From NCBI GenBank assembly GCA_004154925.1, contig QJNS01000256.1:1-64000 (forward strand): a stretch of DNA of 64,000 nt, given 5' to 3'. The position numbers and the translations under genes were made by a program. The notes under the pieces are model-generated. The model saw nothing but the letters and a program-made list of their open reading frames with translations. It ran no database searches and was not told the origin of the DNA. The stretch is from Monosporascus cannonballus (taxonomy: Eukaryota; Ascomycota; Sordariomycetes; Xylariales). Below, one piece after another: positions 35,204-49,428 of the stretch; positions within the stretch are counted from its first letter, which is position 1; each line of letters begins with the position of its first letter.

Positions 35204-37289
35204 TATTTTTTAGCTCATTATTTAACAAAGCAGAAGACGTTCGAAATCAGATATCAGGATTTTCGAACGCTCCTTAAAGGGCCCAGCAAGGGGCCCCCAT
35301 CGACCTAGAATTACAAAGGATATTTAACGTTATGACGGAAACCTTAATAAGCTCGATAGCGGCTATAAAACAACGTATAAATTACTAATTCGAGGAAAGT
35401 AAAAAAAAAAACAACCTAATTCCGTAAATATATAAAAGCGTAATATAAGGCAAATAAGGAACTAATATAAACGGCCGAATAACTTAAAAACGGCTTAATT
35501 ACTTAATAAAAACTTATTATTTAGTTACAAATTTGGAACGTAATAACCTTTACGAATACCGATTTTTTCTTAACTTAATAATAATCGAAAACATAATTAG
35601 GTTATTTCGCAAAAATAATTCGAACGACCGAATTAATAATAAAAGCCAAACGAAAAATGTTACCCTGGCCGGAAAAGTTCGACGGGACAAAAAAAAAGTT
35701 CCCCGAATAATACATATTTATAACTTATAAACTCAAAATAAACGTTATTTTCGTAAAAAGAATTCGTAAGTAATTTTACGTTATATATAAAAGGTTCAAA
35801 ATTAATATAGAACGTACGATTATTACTTATTATATTATTAAAAACTTAAATAATACTTATAATTCCGTTAATTTCCTTTAAGTATTATATAAATAATATA
35901 ATAATTAATATAAAAAAAGTAATTAAATATTTTCGGAATTTAAGATAAATTAATAATACGAAATTTTTATTATTTCATTTTTTATTTAAAAAAATATTAC
36001 TAAATACGGGGAAAATTATTTAATTAATAAAAACGAAATTTACGCTTTTTAAAAAATATTAAATAAGAAATTTATTTAAATTTTAATCCCAATAAACTTT
36101 TTTAAAAGTTATAACGTATAAATAAATAAAATAATAGAAATTACCGGATGCCTTAAAGAAATAACGCAGCAAAAAAAAAACAAATAATTTTTTAATAACT
36201 TAATTAAATAGTAATAATTAAATGGGAAATAACTTAAATAATAATATAAATATAATAAATATTTCGGCAATAAAATAATAAAAGTAAAAACCCTAAACCT
36301 TACCCCTAGCACCGAAATAATACGCGTAATAAGTAATTTAAAAAAAACGGAACGCTTGCAAAATAAAAGGCCTTTACTTATATTATGGGCGTCTTAATTA
36401 TAAGGCGAACTATTGTCCGTTTTTACTAACAAAAAAACCGTAAGGAAGGATTAGTTTATTAAAAACCTACGAAGACAAAAAGTTAAATTTTAAAAACAAA
36501 AAAAAAGTAATTCTTAAGTATCGGCGTGTTCGGAAGCGAAAAGCGACCCAAGTCGAAATAAAAATCGTAAAGCAAAATATGGACGACAGTTTATTTATTA
36601 TCGATATATACATTAATTAAGAAAAATTTATAAAAGTTTTTATTAATTAGGAATATAAATACTTTGCCGTAATAAATAAGATATTCGTAAAATGCTTACC
36701 GTCGCCGCATATATTAATAAAATTATGCGGATTGAAAAAGATTCGAAAAAAAGCCGATAACGGTAAAAAAAATTAAGGAAATAATATATATAAAAATAGA
36801 TATCGACGATTTCAAGGCCAAAATATTCGCATATATTATTAATAACCTTAATTATTCCTTAATTTTAAAGAAACTTTAAATAAAGCATTATAATATTATA
36901 TACGTAATGTAAAAATACTTTTTAATAGTAAGTAAAATAAGTTATATAAGGGTTTACAAAAAAAATTACGAAACCTAAAAAAATAACGTACGAATAATTT
37001 GCGAAACGAAAAAAATTTTAATTATTGCTTTTAGAACAAAATTTCGGAAAATAAAAAAGATTAAAAGGATTAAATAAGAAATTTAGTTATTTTCAGTTAT
37101 TTTAGCTAATATTAACAAAGCGTTAACGCTTAAAAAAAATAAAGGTTAACGAAAATCTTCCGTTTAAATTAAAAGCGTTTCGGAAGCTATTCGATAAAAA
37201 ATTAGGCGACGCTTTACCCTTACCCCATCCCGGAATAAATTATACGATTTTATTGCGTAAAAACGAAATAGGGAGAAAAATGCCAATAT

Positions 37290-38160
37290 CGTAAAAGCCT
37301 TTATATAATATAATTAAGGAAAAATTACTAGCCTTAAAAAAAGCCCTAACGAAACTTTTGGATAAAAAATATATCCGCATAAATAATTCGCTTATAAAAG
37401 TTCCGGTCTTATTTATAAAAAAACCAGAAAAAAATTACGTTTTTATTATAATTATCGGGCGTTAAATATAATAACCGAAAAAGATCGTTACCTTTTATCC
37501 CTTATTTTGGAAACCTTAAAATTATTTTTTTATATTAAGTAATTTACGAAAATAAACGTCCGAATAACGTTTTATAAAATTAGGATTAAAAAAAGAAATA
37601 AATAAAAAACGGTATTTTAAATATATTTCGGCTTATACGAATAACTAATAATACCGTTCGACTTATACGAGGTTTCCGCGACCTTTTAGTAATATAGTAA
37701 CGGGGTCTTAAGGGAATATTTTAATGTTTTCTGCTTAACATATATAAACGATATTTTTATCTTTTCCTCCGGATTTAAAGAGGGTTATATATAAAAGGTA
37801 AAAAAGGTTTTAAATCGCTTAAGAAAAACGGATTTAAATTTAGATATTTTTAAATGCGAATTCGCCATAAAAACGACAAAATATCTTGGATTTATTATAA
37901 ACGCCGGGAAAGGGATATAAATGGACCCCGAGAAATTATACGCGATTAAAAAGTGGGAAATTCCTAAAATACTTAAAAGAATCCGACGCTTTTTGGGGTT
38001 CGCAAATTTTTACCGCGATTTTATAACCTATTACGCGGATATATCGGCACCGCTAATAGCCTTAACCCGGAAAAAAACCTTATTTTATTAGGAGAAAAAA
38101 AGGAAATAACGTTCGAATATCTTAAAAGCATTTTTATAACGGAACCGATTTTGGCGTAAT
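37290..38160 (+). pseudogene. Reverse transcriptase region of the inner gypsy element
   Basis: Recognisable in translation across several stops: a RALNxITxKDRY-type block near 37460, an active-site block YIND (one catalytic Asp codon changed to Asn by a G-to-A change) at about 37741, and the connection to RNase H through LGFANFYRDFI near 37995-38030. The lost Asp alone would inactivate it. Confidence 0.85.
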
Positions 38161-41100
38161 AAAATCCCGAAAAACTTATAATATTAAAAGTAAATTATTT
38201 AAGGATAATATACGGAAATTACTTATCCTAAGTTAATAAACTGGAAATATTACGCCCGGTTATTTATTATTTTAAAAAATTAAATTTTATTAAAATTAAT
38301 TACGAAATATATAATAAGGAACTTTTAACGGTAATAAACTATATAAAAACGTAAGATATAAAATTACGTAATATAGCAGCCTTATTTAAAATTATTATTA
38401 ACTATAAAAATTTAAAGTATTTTATAATTATTAAAAAGTTAAACGAATATTAAATAAAATAATTAAAAAAGTTATTCCGTTTTAATTTTTATTTCGAATT
38501 CCGTATTAATCGTTTAAATATTAAAGCCGATATATTTTTGCGTAAGGAATAAAATATGCTTATAAAGGAAGGCGATAACCGGAAAACCGTACGAAAATTT
38601 TAATTAATAAAGAACAAATAATTATTTATATTATTTACGAAACGTTAGCAATATGCCAAAAATGCAATAATGATTAATAACATTAAAGTTAAAAATAACG
38701 GGTTATTTCGAAAAACGTAATTTTTATATAAAACTAAAATTATTAATATTAATTACGGAATATATTTTAAACGTTAAAGGTTTTCTTTAATTTCGGAAAC
38801 GTTTTTAAATCCTAAATTAAAAGCCGTTTAAAACGGCCTTAATATAAAATATTTACGATTTTTATATGGTAAACCATTTAAGCAAAAAGGTTACGATAAT
38901 AATATTTTCGAAAAACTTTTTTAGCTGAGTATATATTATATAATAAGGTAATTTTGCAGGAATTACGACGTATACGGCTGTAAAAACGTATGGAAAAATA
39001 GGAAAAAAAATTATTAAAGTTATTTCCGGTTCCCGAACGATTTTATAACGAATTGTCGATCGATTTTATAACCGATTTATTAACCGTTTTTAAGTACGAT
39101 TTATATTTTTTAATAATTATAATAAATTAATTATTTAAAGTAATAACCTTAAAAACGATACGTACGATAAACGTAAAAGCATATACGAAAATATTCGTAA
39201 AAATATAATAAAGATGTTATGCTTTTTTTAAAATTATTATAAATAATCAAGAAATTAATTAAGTAAGGAAATTCTGAATTAAATTTTATGAATTAATAAG
39301 GATAAAGTAACACTTTTTTACCGTATATTATCTAAAAATTAATAATATTACGGAAAGGGTTAATTAAGAAATATTAATTTATTTACGAATGTTCGTAACG
39401 TATTCGCAATAAGAATAAAATAAATTTTTCCCGAAAACAATATTTGTAATTAATAACCGAAATATAATTTCGGTAAAATTAAATCCTTTTTTTATTTTAC
39501 GGATATTACGCTAACCCGATTCCCCAAATAAAAAATAATTTGGTAACCAAGAAAAATTTACCTATAAAAACGGAAAATTTCGTTAGGAAATTGCGAAAAG
39601 GTACGGAATTTGCCTAAGCCGCGATAGAGGCGGCCTAGCAAACTTAAAAGAAAATAATAAATAAACGTCGTTTTTCCGCCGAAAAATATAAAGTTAACAA
39701 TAAAATTTAATTATTTTTAAAAATATCGCTATTGTCTGGCCGTCGAAAAAGTTAAGGTAATTTTAAACCAAATATTAAGTAATTAAAATAATTAATTTTT
39801 ATATTATTAAATTAAATATATTTAAAAGGATTTATAACCGTTTTTACGTTAATTTATTAAAACGTATAAATTATAACCTTTTACCGTTCTAAATTAATAC
39901 AAATACGTAACCTTTTTTTATTATCTTTAAAAAAATAACGAATTAAAATTTAAAATCAAAAATATTTTTTAAATCCGGATGAAAAAAATAAGAAAAGGTT
40001 TTATACGCTAAATCCAGGTAAAATAATTAAATTACGTAAAATTAACTTAAAAACTGTTTAAAAAATTTGTAAATACGGTAACTTTATAATAATTCGAAAA
40101 GAAATACGGCAATATAGCCATTAATAATGGACCTTAAATCCAACATATTACCCGAAAGCAGACGGGTAAAAGTTCAGCTTAAAAATACCGGCCGGACGGC
40201 GCGTAAACGGTATAGGAAATTTAAGAAAACCGTTTAAAAATAACCTTATGTAATCCGTAAATAAATGTTAAAATAACGTTTTTGTTATTTATAAATAAAA
40301 TATATTAAAAAGGAATTAAAAGTTATGAAAATAATATACTGGCCATAAAATTATTTAATTATTTTTTAAAAATTTATAATATTAATATTATATGAAAATT
40401 ACGTACTTAAAACGCGCAATTATTTAGCCTTATTTATATTAAATTTTGGCATAACCGGAATTTTGTTTTTAACCGCCTAAGTTATAATTACAAGGTTTTC
40501 GAAAACGTTAATAATATAATTAATAATAAATATTAATTTAACTTATAACGTCAATTAAAAAACGGCGCAAAAAACATAAAAATATCGTAAAAAAATTTAT
40601 ATAACGGAATTTATTATTTTTATATTTAATACGTCCTTTATTATGCTGGGCGGAAAAACCGGCAAAACCGGCAATTTAACTCATATATAAACAGCACATA
40701 AACTAAGAATTAAGGGCGTAAACTTATTTTGGAACGAACGACGTACGAAAATTTAAAACGCAAATATAAAGCCTCGGCACCCGTTTTTTCCTAAGTACGG
40801 ATAGCCGTTAAACTAAGGTTAACGGCAAAAAAGCAATATAAAAAATACGCAAAGAAAACGAATTTACTAAAATTTCGGTAATCGTAATTAAAAACAATTT
40901 TGCAAAACATATTAACCGCCTAACGAAATTCAAAAATATTTATAAATTATATAAGAATTATATTAAAAAAATATATTAATAAAAATAAAAGAAATATTAA
41001 TTTCGGGATATTTGTAATTATATTTAACTTAAGCCTAATAATAAATTACCTTTTTACCTATAATAATAAATATTTTAGAAATAATAAATAAATAATATAT

Positions 41101-41625
41101 AAGCAAATTATATACCTTATTAATTTAAATAAAATATATTCGAATTTTCGGCAAAACGAATTATATAAATAAAATAAAATATATTACGAATACGGGCGGA
41201 ATCTTTGTCCAAAATAACGCGAATACGTAACGTACGAAAAACTTTAACGGATTCCGATTTATTAAAAAGGCCTAAAGCTATAAAAATATCCTTTTTGCAA
41301 AATATTTTTACAATATTATAACGTATTAATTAATTTTTAAACCGTTACGAAATAACGTATAAAAACATTATTATAAATATTAATAAAAATTAATTTATTA
41401 ATTAAGTTATTATTATAAAAAGAAAAAATTAAAATAAATAAAAACGTAAATATATTTTTATATAAAAACCTATTTAACACATAATTAACCTATAATTAGT
41501 TATTTAAATTAAATTAAATTCGGAAATCGATAAATTTCCGATTTTCGGATTAATTAAAAATTAAAAATTAATGCGATTATTAATTTTGTAATAAATTAAC
41601 CCCTTTTGGGAAAGGTAAGGAATAA

Positions 41626-41813
41626 TGTAATAAGGCTATATAAAGCCTTATTATAGAGTACCGGACAAACGCCGGTACTAAGCAGCACTAGTGCAGCGCC
41701 TTATATGCGAACATACATAACTGTATTTTCATCTTCCCTTTCTTTTCTCTTTAACTAGAAAATAAACTCTTATTGGCAACCGATTGCAAACCGCTTAAGT
41801 GAAGCCTTTTACA
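41626..41813 (+). repeat. 3' LTR of the inner gypsy element
   Basis: 188 bp, TGTAATAAGG...CTTTTACA, followed by GATAA. A purine-rich tract (GGGAAAGGTAAGG) lies immediately upstream, as expected for plus-strand priming. Confidence 0.9.
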
Positions 41814-44800
41814 GATAATTAAATTTTATCGCCAACTCTATATTTTTCGATAAGAAAATAACATTTATTTATTGTTTTTTCCTAGGGTTACTAGGCCGCC
41901 GTTATTACGACTTAGGCGAATTCCGTATTTTTTGGTAATTTCTTAACGAAACTTTCTATTTTTATACGTAAATCTTTTTTAATTGCCGAATTACTTTTTA
42001 TTTAAGGAATCGGATTAACATAATATCCGTAAAATAAGAAAAAAGGATTTAATTTTATTAAAATCGTATTTTGATTATTATTTACGAATATCGCCCCTAG
42101 AAAAAACTTATTTTATTTTTATTACAAATACCTTACAAAAGTTCGTAAATAAATTAATATTTTTTAATTAGCTTTTCCCGTAATATTATTAAATTTTAAA
42201 TGGTATATAATAAAAAGGCGTTACTTTATATTTATTAATTCGTAAAATTTAATACAGAATTTCCTTATTTACTTAATTTTTTTATTACTTATAATAATGT
42301 TAAAAATATAAAATGTTTAATATACTTTTATAAATACTTCCGTATATACTTTTATATTTATCGTACGTATCGTTTTAAAGATTATTACCTTAAATAATTA
42401 ATTTGTTATAATTATTGAAAATATAAATCGTATATAAAAATAATTAATTAATAAGTTAATTATAAAATCGATCGACAATTTGTTATAAGATCGTTCCAAA
42501 ACCGGAAATAACTTTAATAATTTTTTTCTTATTTTTTCATATGTTTTTACGGCCGTATACGTCGTAATTCCTGCAAAATTACCTTATTATACAATATATA
42601 CCCGGCCAAAAAAACTTTTCAAAAATACCGTTATCGTAACCTCTGTACTTAAATAACTTACTATATAAGAATTATAGGTATTCTGTATTAAGGCCGTTTT
42701 AAACGGTTTTCAATTTAAAATTTAAAGATGTTTCCGAAATTAAAAAAAGCCTTTAACGTCCAAAATACATTTAATAATTAGTATTAATAACTTTAATTCC
42801 GCAAAAAATTACGTTCTTTTTTTATGATAACCTTACTAATACGGTCGTAATTTTTATTATGTTTTAACGTTACGTTTCAAAAGTTTTAAAATTTTTCGTA
42901 ATATTAAAATATTTACGTTTTTCGAAATAACCTGTTATTTTTAATTTTAATATTATTAATTATTATCATATTTTTAAAATATTTTTAACGTTTCGTAAAT
43001 AATATAAATAATTATTTATTTTTTATTAATTAGAATTTTCGTACGGTTTTTCGGTTAATATTTTCCCTTATAAACATATTGTGTTCCTTATGTAAAAATA
43101 TATCGGGCTTAATATTTAAACGGCCGACATAAAATTCGAAATAAAAATTAAAACGGAATAATTCCTTTAATTATTTTATTTAATATTTATGTAATCTTTT
43201 AATAATTATAAAATATTTTAAATTTTTGTAATTAATTATAATTTTAAACGGGATTATTATATTACGTAATTCCATATCTTATGTTCTTAAGCAATTTATT
43301 ATTATTAAAAACCTTTTTTTTTATATTTCGTAATTTAATTTAATAAAATTTAATTTTTTAAAATAATAAATAACCGGATATAATATTCTTAATTTATTAA
43401 CTTAAAATAAAATATTTCTGTATATTACCTCTAAATAATTTGCTTTTAATATTATAAGTTTTTCGGGATTTTATTATGCTAAAATCGGTTTTATTATAAA
43501 CGCGTTTTTAAAATGTTCGAATATTATTTTTTTTCTTTTTCCCTTAACAAAATAAAGTTCCTTTCTGGATTAAAGTTATTAACGGTACCGATATATCCGT
43601 ATAATAAGTTATAAAATTATAGTAAAAATTTATAAATCCTTAAAAATTTCGGAATTTCTTAAATATTTTAAAAGCTTTTTACTTTTTAATTATGCGTAAG
43701 TTTTCGGGGTCCATTCGTATTCCCTTCCTGGTATCTATAATAAATCCAAAATATTTTATTATCTTTATAGCAAATTCGCATTTAAAAATATCCAGATTTA
43801 AATCCGCTTTTTTCTTTAAAATAACTTAAAGCCTTTTTTATTTTTTATATATAATTTTTTTGGACCCGGAGAAAAAAATAAAGATATTATCTATATACAC
43901 TAAATAAAAAACGTTAAAATATTTCCTTAAAATCTCGTTAACGTGTTGTTAAAAGGTTACGAAAATTTTATAGAGCCGAACGGTATTATTAATTATTTAT
44001 ATAAATTAAAACGTATTCGGAATATTATTTTTTATTCGTTTTTTTTTTAATTTTAATGTTATAAAACATTATTCGGACGTTTATTTTCGTAAATTACTTA
44101 ACATAAAAAATAATTTTAAGATTTTCGAAATAAGGGATAAAAAATAATGGTCTTTTTGGTTATTATATTTAACGCCTAATAATCGTAATAAAAACATAAT
44201 TTTTCTCCGAGTTTCTTTATAAATAAAACCAAATTTTTTACGGGCGAATTATTTACGTAAATATATTTTTTATTTAAAAGCTCCGTTAAGGTTTTCCTTA
44301 AGGCTAACAATTTGTTTTTAATTATATTATATAAAGGTCTTTATAATATTAACATTTTTTTAATTTCGTTTTTACGTAATAAAATTATATAATTTATTCC
44401 GGGATAAAATAAAAATAAGGCGTTACTTAATTTTTTATCGAATAACTTCCAAAACGCTTTTTACTTAAACGGAAATTTTTCGTTAATTTCCACTTTTTTT
44501 AAGCGTTAACGCCTTATTAATATCGGATAAAACAATTAAAAATAATTTAATATTTTATTTAATCTTTTTAATCTTTTTTTATTTTTCGAAATTCCGCCCC
44601 GAAAGTAATAATTAAAACTTTTTTTATTTCGCGAATTATTTTGTACGTTATTTTGTTAAACTTTCTATTTTTTTCGTAAATCTTTATATAATCTATTGCG
44701 TTTACCGTTAAAAAATGCTTTTAAATTACGTATATAACGTTATAATATTTTATTTAAGGTTTCTTCAAAATTAAAAAATAATATAAGTTATTAATAACAT

Positions 44801-46434
44801 ATACGAATATCCTAATTTTAAAGCTGTTAATATCTATCTTTATATATATTATTTTCTTAATTTCTTTTCGCTATCGTTAAGTTTTTTTTCGAGCTTTTTT
44901 TAATTCGTATAACTTTATTAAAATATGCGATATCCGTAAACGTTTTATAAATATTTCGCTTATTATAATAAAAAATTTATATCTTTAATTAATGAAAAGT
45001 TTTATAAATTTTTTTAATTAATATATATATTAATAATAAATAAAATGCCGTCCATATTTTGTTTCGCGATTTTTATTTCGGCTTAGGTCGTTTTTCGCTT
45101 TTAAATACGCCGATATTTAAAAATTACTTTTTTCCTTTTTCGCTTTCGGATTTTAACCTTTCGTCCTTATATGCTTTTAACGAATTAATCCCTTTTTATA
45201 GTTTTTTTATTAATAAAAACGAGTAACGGTTTGCCCTATAATTAAGACATTTATAACGCAGGTAAAAATTTTTCGCTTTACGGACGTTTCGTTCTTTTTA
45301 AATTACTTATTATATATATTTTTTTGGCATTAAGAATAAAATTTAACATTTTTATCTTTACCGTCTTATTACTGAAATATTCGTTATGCTTATATTATTA
45401 TTTAAATTATTTTCCGTTTAATTATTATTATTCGATTAAATTATTAAAAATTATTTATTTTTTTTGCTGTATTATTTTTTTAAGGAGTTCGACAATTTCC
45501 ATTACGTTATTTACTTGTACGTTATAACTTTTAAAAAATTTATTAAAATTAAAATTTAAATAAGTTTTATATTTAATATTTTTTTACAAATCGTAAATTT
45601 CGTTTTCGTTAATTAAATAATTTAACCCGTATTTGTTAATATTTTTTCGAATAAAAAATAAAATAACAAAAATTTCGCGTTATTAGCTTACTTTAAATTT
45701 CGAAAACGTTTAATTACTTTTTTTCTGATACCGATTATTATATTATTCGTATAATATTTAAAAAAAACCGACGAAATTATAAATATTATTTAAATTTCTG
45801 ATAATATAATACATAATAACCGTATGTCATATATTAATTTCGAATTTTTCATATATAATATAAAAATATTTTCGAATTTCTTTTATAAAAATAACGTTTA
45901 TCTCGAATTTGTAAATTATAAATACGTATTATTTGGGGAATTTTCTTTTTGTCACGTCGAATTTCTCCGGCCCGGATAACGGTTTCCGTTTAGCTTTTAT
46001 TATTAATTCGATCGTTCGAACTATTTTTACGAAATAACTTAATTACGTTTCCGATCGTTATTAAATTAAGAAAAAGTTGGTATTTATAAGGGTTATTATA
46101 TTTTAAATTTATAATTAAATAATAAATTTTTATTAAGTAATTAAGCCGCTTTTAAGTTATTTAGCCGTTTATATCAGTTTTTTATTTGCTTTATATTACG
46201 CTTTTATATGCTTACGAAGTTGGGCTACCTTTTTCTTATTTTCTTCGAATTAATAACTTATATATTGTTTTATAGCCGTTATCGAGCTTATTAGGATTTC
46301 CGTTATAACGCTAAATACCCTCTGTAGTTCTAGGTTAATAAAGGCCCCTTACTGGGCCCTATAAGGAACGTTCGAAAATCATAATATCTAATTTCGAATA
46401 TTTTCTACTTTATTAAATAATGAATTAAAAAATA

Positions 46435-46615
46435 TATAAAAGTCTTTACTTAAGCGGTTTGCAATTAATTACTAATAAAAGTTTATTTTTTAGCTAAAAA
46501 AAAGAAAGATGAAAATATAATTATATATGTTCGCATATAAGGCGTTACGTTAATACTGCTTGGTATCGGCGTTTGTCCGGTGCTTTATAATAGGGCTCTA
46601 TACAGCCCTATCACA
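46435..46615 (-). repeat. 5' LTR of the outer gypsy element
   Basis: 181 bp, read on the minus strand as TGTGATAGGG...CTTTTATA, where the last C is mutated to T. It is followed on the plus strand by the target duplication ATTAG. Confidence 0.88.
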
Positions 46616-47641
46616 ATTAGCCTTAATTAAATAAATTGTAAATATATTTCTTTCGTAAATATAATAAAAATAATAATTATTTTTTGGTTTTTTAAAAGGA
46701 ATTAAGAAAATCTCGTTTTGTAAACTTAATAAAATGTTACATATTTTGATTATTTTTATATTTTTCTAATTATATTTATTATACGTTTTAAAAATTAAAA
46801 AATAACGTATGGTATTTAAATTATTAATGAAAAGTTTAAAATTAATCTGTAAATAAAAATTTAATTTACAAATAGATAAATTACGTTAAACGATTTCCGG
46901 GTTTACTTTCAAAGTAGTTATATATTTTATATATTAATATAATATAAATAAATAATAGTCTTTCGATTTTTATTATTAATTTAATTATTTATTAATTATT
47001 ATAAAAATTTATTTTATTTTCAATTTAAATCACTGAATACATATTTCAAAAATTTAACTTTTATTATAAAAACTATCACTATTATTTAACCAATTATTTT
47101 TTATGTAATTTACTTTCGGAAAAAAGTGTTATATTTTTTGAAAAAATTAACACGTTTCGGAATTATCAGTAATTATTATGTTTTTAATAATTAATAAAAC
47201 TTGGGTCTTTTTATTCGTATTTTTAATATACGTATAAAAATATTATATATAAGAATTATAACGAATTATTATATTAATAATTTTAATGTATTTACTTATT
47301 AAATTAACTAACACTTTTAAAATAAGAAATTTATAGAAATTATATTAAACTAAATTATTATTACGATATTTAAGAAAGAATTTACGCGTTTTTAATTTTT
47401 TTAAATTTAGTTTTTTAAAATTATTTCGTTACTAATAATAGATTCTTCAATTCTTTTAAAAAATATAAATGTGTGAATATTATTTATTAATTTAAAACAA
47501 ATAACGGTTTTTAAATATAAAAATTATATACTAAAACTTTTTATTTTTTGGAATTTATTATTAATTATTTAAATATTAAAAAATTAATTCGTTTGATTTT
47601 AAATCTTTACCTTAAATATTTTTTTAATTTTAAAATTAATG
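46616..47641. other. AT-rich DNA, no gene
   Basis: About 1 kb of RIP-like AT-rich sequence with no recognised repeat or ORF. Confidence 0.6.
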
Positions 47642-48115
47642 TTACAGCACAGAAAAACAAAAGTTTAACCATCACGCTATTAAAAGTGGAACGTTATTAG
47701 CTCGAATATTAACCGCTTTATTTTGCTCTATATATTTACAAAGTGCTATCTGGGACTCTGATAATAGTTTTTTTTTGTTGTATCGTTCCGATGTAACTAA
47801 TTAAAAGTTAAGGGCCCTCTATCGAAAATCGCCTAGCCGTTTTACAATTTTCGAATTGTGCGTCGATTTAAGCCCTATGTTCGAATAACTGCGTTAGCTA
47901 GAAGTCCGGCTCGTACCTAACACATCTGCGGGATAAATTAGCTGCCCAGTCCAGGAATCGAACGCCCAACCCATGGAAGAGCTGACGAACTATTACAGCA
48001 CAGAAGAACAAAAGTCTAGCCATTATGCTACTAAAAGTGAAACGTCGTCAGCTCGAGCACTAATCGCTTTGTTCTGTTCTATATATCTACGAGGTACTAT
48101 TTAGGACTATAATAA
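47642..48115 (-). mobile_element. Short element: direct repeats around a tRNA-promoter-like core
   Basis: Two direct repeats of about 125 bp (47642-47767 and 47993-48115; TTACAGCACAG...GGACT(C)TATAAT) flank a 225-bp core. On the minus strand, an A-box-like TAGCATAATGGC (48030-48019) is followed 60-70 bp later by a B-box-like GTTCGATTCC (about 47963-47954). The core is richer in GC than its surroundings. Two readings fit: a tRNA-derived SINE with a repeated head, or a TRIM-like non-coding LTR element. There is no coding capacity. The acceptor stem does not pair, so it is not a functional tRNA gene. Confidence 0.55.
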
Positions 48116-49428
48116 TTAATTTATCGATTTTGCGTTAATACTTTCGGTAATGAAAAATACAAAATTATGAATAAAAAAATCCAACAATAAACGTACGTTA
48201 TTTACTATAAAATAAATGCGGCTTTTTTTTTAAAAAAATATAATAAATTTTAATTTTTGTAAAATAAAAAGATTTTTTTGATATTATAATAAAAATAAAC
48301 GCTTAAATTTATATACTATTGTTTAAATGTTATATATATATATATATTTTTAAAGCCGTTCGGAAAAACGCAAATCATTTTGACTTATTGTTTGCAAAAA
48401 CGTTTAAGAAAATTATTTTAATATTGAATTAACGAATTTCGAAATTAAGTTTTACGGTTATAATTATATTTATTTTGGAGACTTTAATTACAAACGTATT
48501 AATATATATATTAATAAATAAAATAATGTTTTCAAAATATATCGTATAAATAAATGAGTATTTTATAACGCTTTAATTATTTATTTTTATCGAATTTATA
48601 TATAAATATTTATTATAGCAGAAGTAACTTAAATTTCGTTTAAATTATTAGTAATTCTTTCTATATTCCGCGTTTTATAAATGTTTCGATAACTTTTTTG
48701 ATATCCTTTTTAAAACGCACTTTAAAAAGTAATTTTCAAAATGTTTTTAAAATTTAAGCGATTTAATTAATTTATCTTGATAAATTTTAAGATTATTAAA
48801 TATAACGTCTAACCGTTTTACGTTTTTTATACGATTCTTAGTACGATTATTATATAAAAAAATATACAGTTTTTCGTATCTTTATTTTATTGAATATTAT
48901 AATAACAGAAATAAATAAATAATGTTTCTACATTTCGATTTAGAATTAAACATATTTCGTTATTTTCGTAAATTACGATAACGTTTATCGAACGAACGTT
49001 ACCGTATTTAATATTATTAAAAAATCTTTATTTTGATAAATTTTTATTCTTACGAATAAATATTTATTCTTATCTTTTAAATTCTTTTAAGTTTAAAAAT
49101 AAAAAAATAAACAATTTTTAATTATTATTCTTTTTTTATTTATTAAAATTCCGAACTTAACTTTACATAGAAGCAAATAAGTTAATTTACTTATAGATCC
49201 TTTTAATTATATTTTTCGGAAAGAATTTTATATATTTCTTTTTTACATTAAATTTGCAAAGACTTTATAAGCTCGATATTTTTAATACATAATTAAATTT
49301 TGGTTTTAACAAATAATTAAGTTTTATTTTTTAAGTGTTTTTTTAATCTTATGTTTCGGATTAGAAATATTTTTAAAGATTAAAATTTTATAATTAATTT
49401 TAATTTTTTTGTAAGTTTTTTTATCTCC
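48116..49428. other. AT-rich DNA, no gene
   Basis: RIP-like AT-rich sequence with a short (TA)n run near 48332-48347. No recognised feature. Confidence 0.6.

Larger units (their letters stand above)
35017..41813 (+). mobile_element. Ty3/gypsy-type LTR retrotransposon, RIP-decayed, inserted in the outer copy
   Basis: 6.8 kb, with LTRs 35017-35203 and 41626-41813 (TGTAAT...TTTTACA) and a perfect 5-bp target duplication GATAA (35012-35016, 41814-41818). The order gag, protease, reverse transcriptase, RNase H, integrase is readable on the plus strand despite stops. RT is at about 37290-38160 (YINDIFIFS at about 37741; TKYLGFIINAGKG; RRFLGFANFYRDFI), and the integrase core start (ELSIDFITDLL) is near 39048-39083. 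A degraded chromodomain-like stretch may follow at about 39950-40080. Stops mostly sit where Gln or Trp codons are expected, as RIP predicts. It is non-autonomous and dead. Same family as the outer element but in opposite orientation. Confidence 0.92.
32896..46615 (-). mobile_element. Ty3/gypsy-type LTR retrotransposon, RIP-decayed, interrupted by a nested copy
   Basis: Outer element of a nest. Its LTRs are 32896 to about 33087 (3' LTR) and 46435-46615 (5' LTR), both reading on the minus strand, and it is flanked by a 5-bp target duplication ATTAG (32891-32895 and 46616-46620). The element is split at 35016/41814 by the plus-strand copy; its integrase region stops at 41819 and resumes at about 35011. 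Excluding the insert and its duplication it is about 6.9 kb. A reverse-transcriptase signature (YIDNIFIF, from the usual Y-x-DD) is readable on the minus strand near 43862-43915. The coding region is full of stops, and the element is not functional. Confidence 0.9.

Noticed and set aside
36109..45527. Similar 67-codon frames at 36109-36312 (-) and 45324-45527 (+)
   Set aside because: Their similarity reflects the two gypsy copies; both are antisense to gag/pol, composed of Leu/Tyr/Phe from AT-rich DNA, with no sign of selection.
47930..48040. A functional tRNA gene on the minus strand
   Set aside because: A- and B-box-like strings are present, but no acceptor or anticodon stem pairs, and the A box is part of a duplicated repeat.
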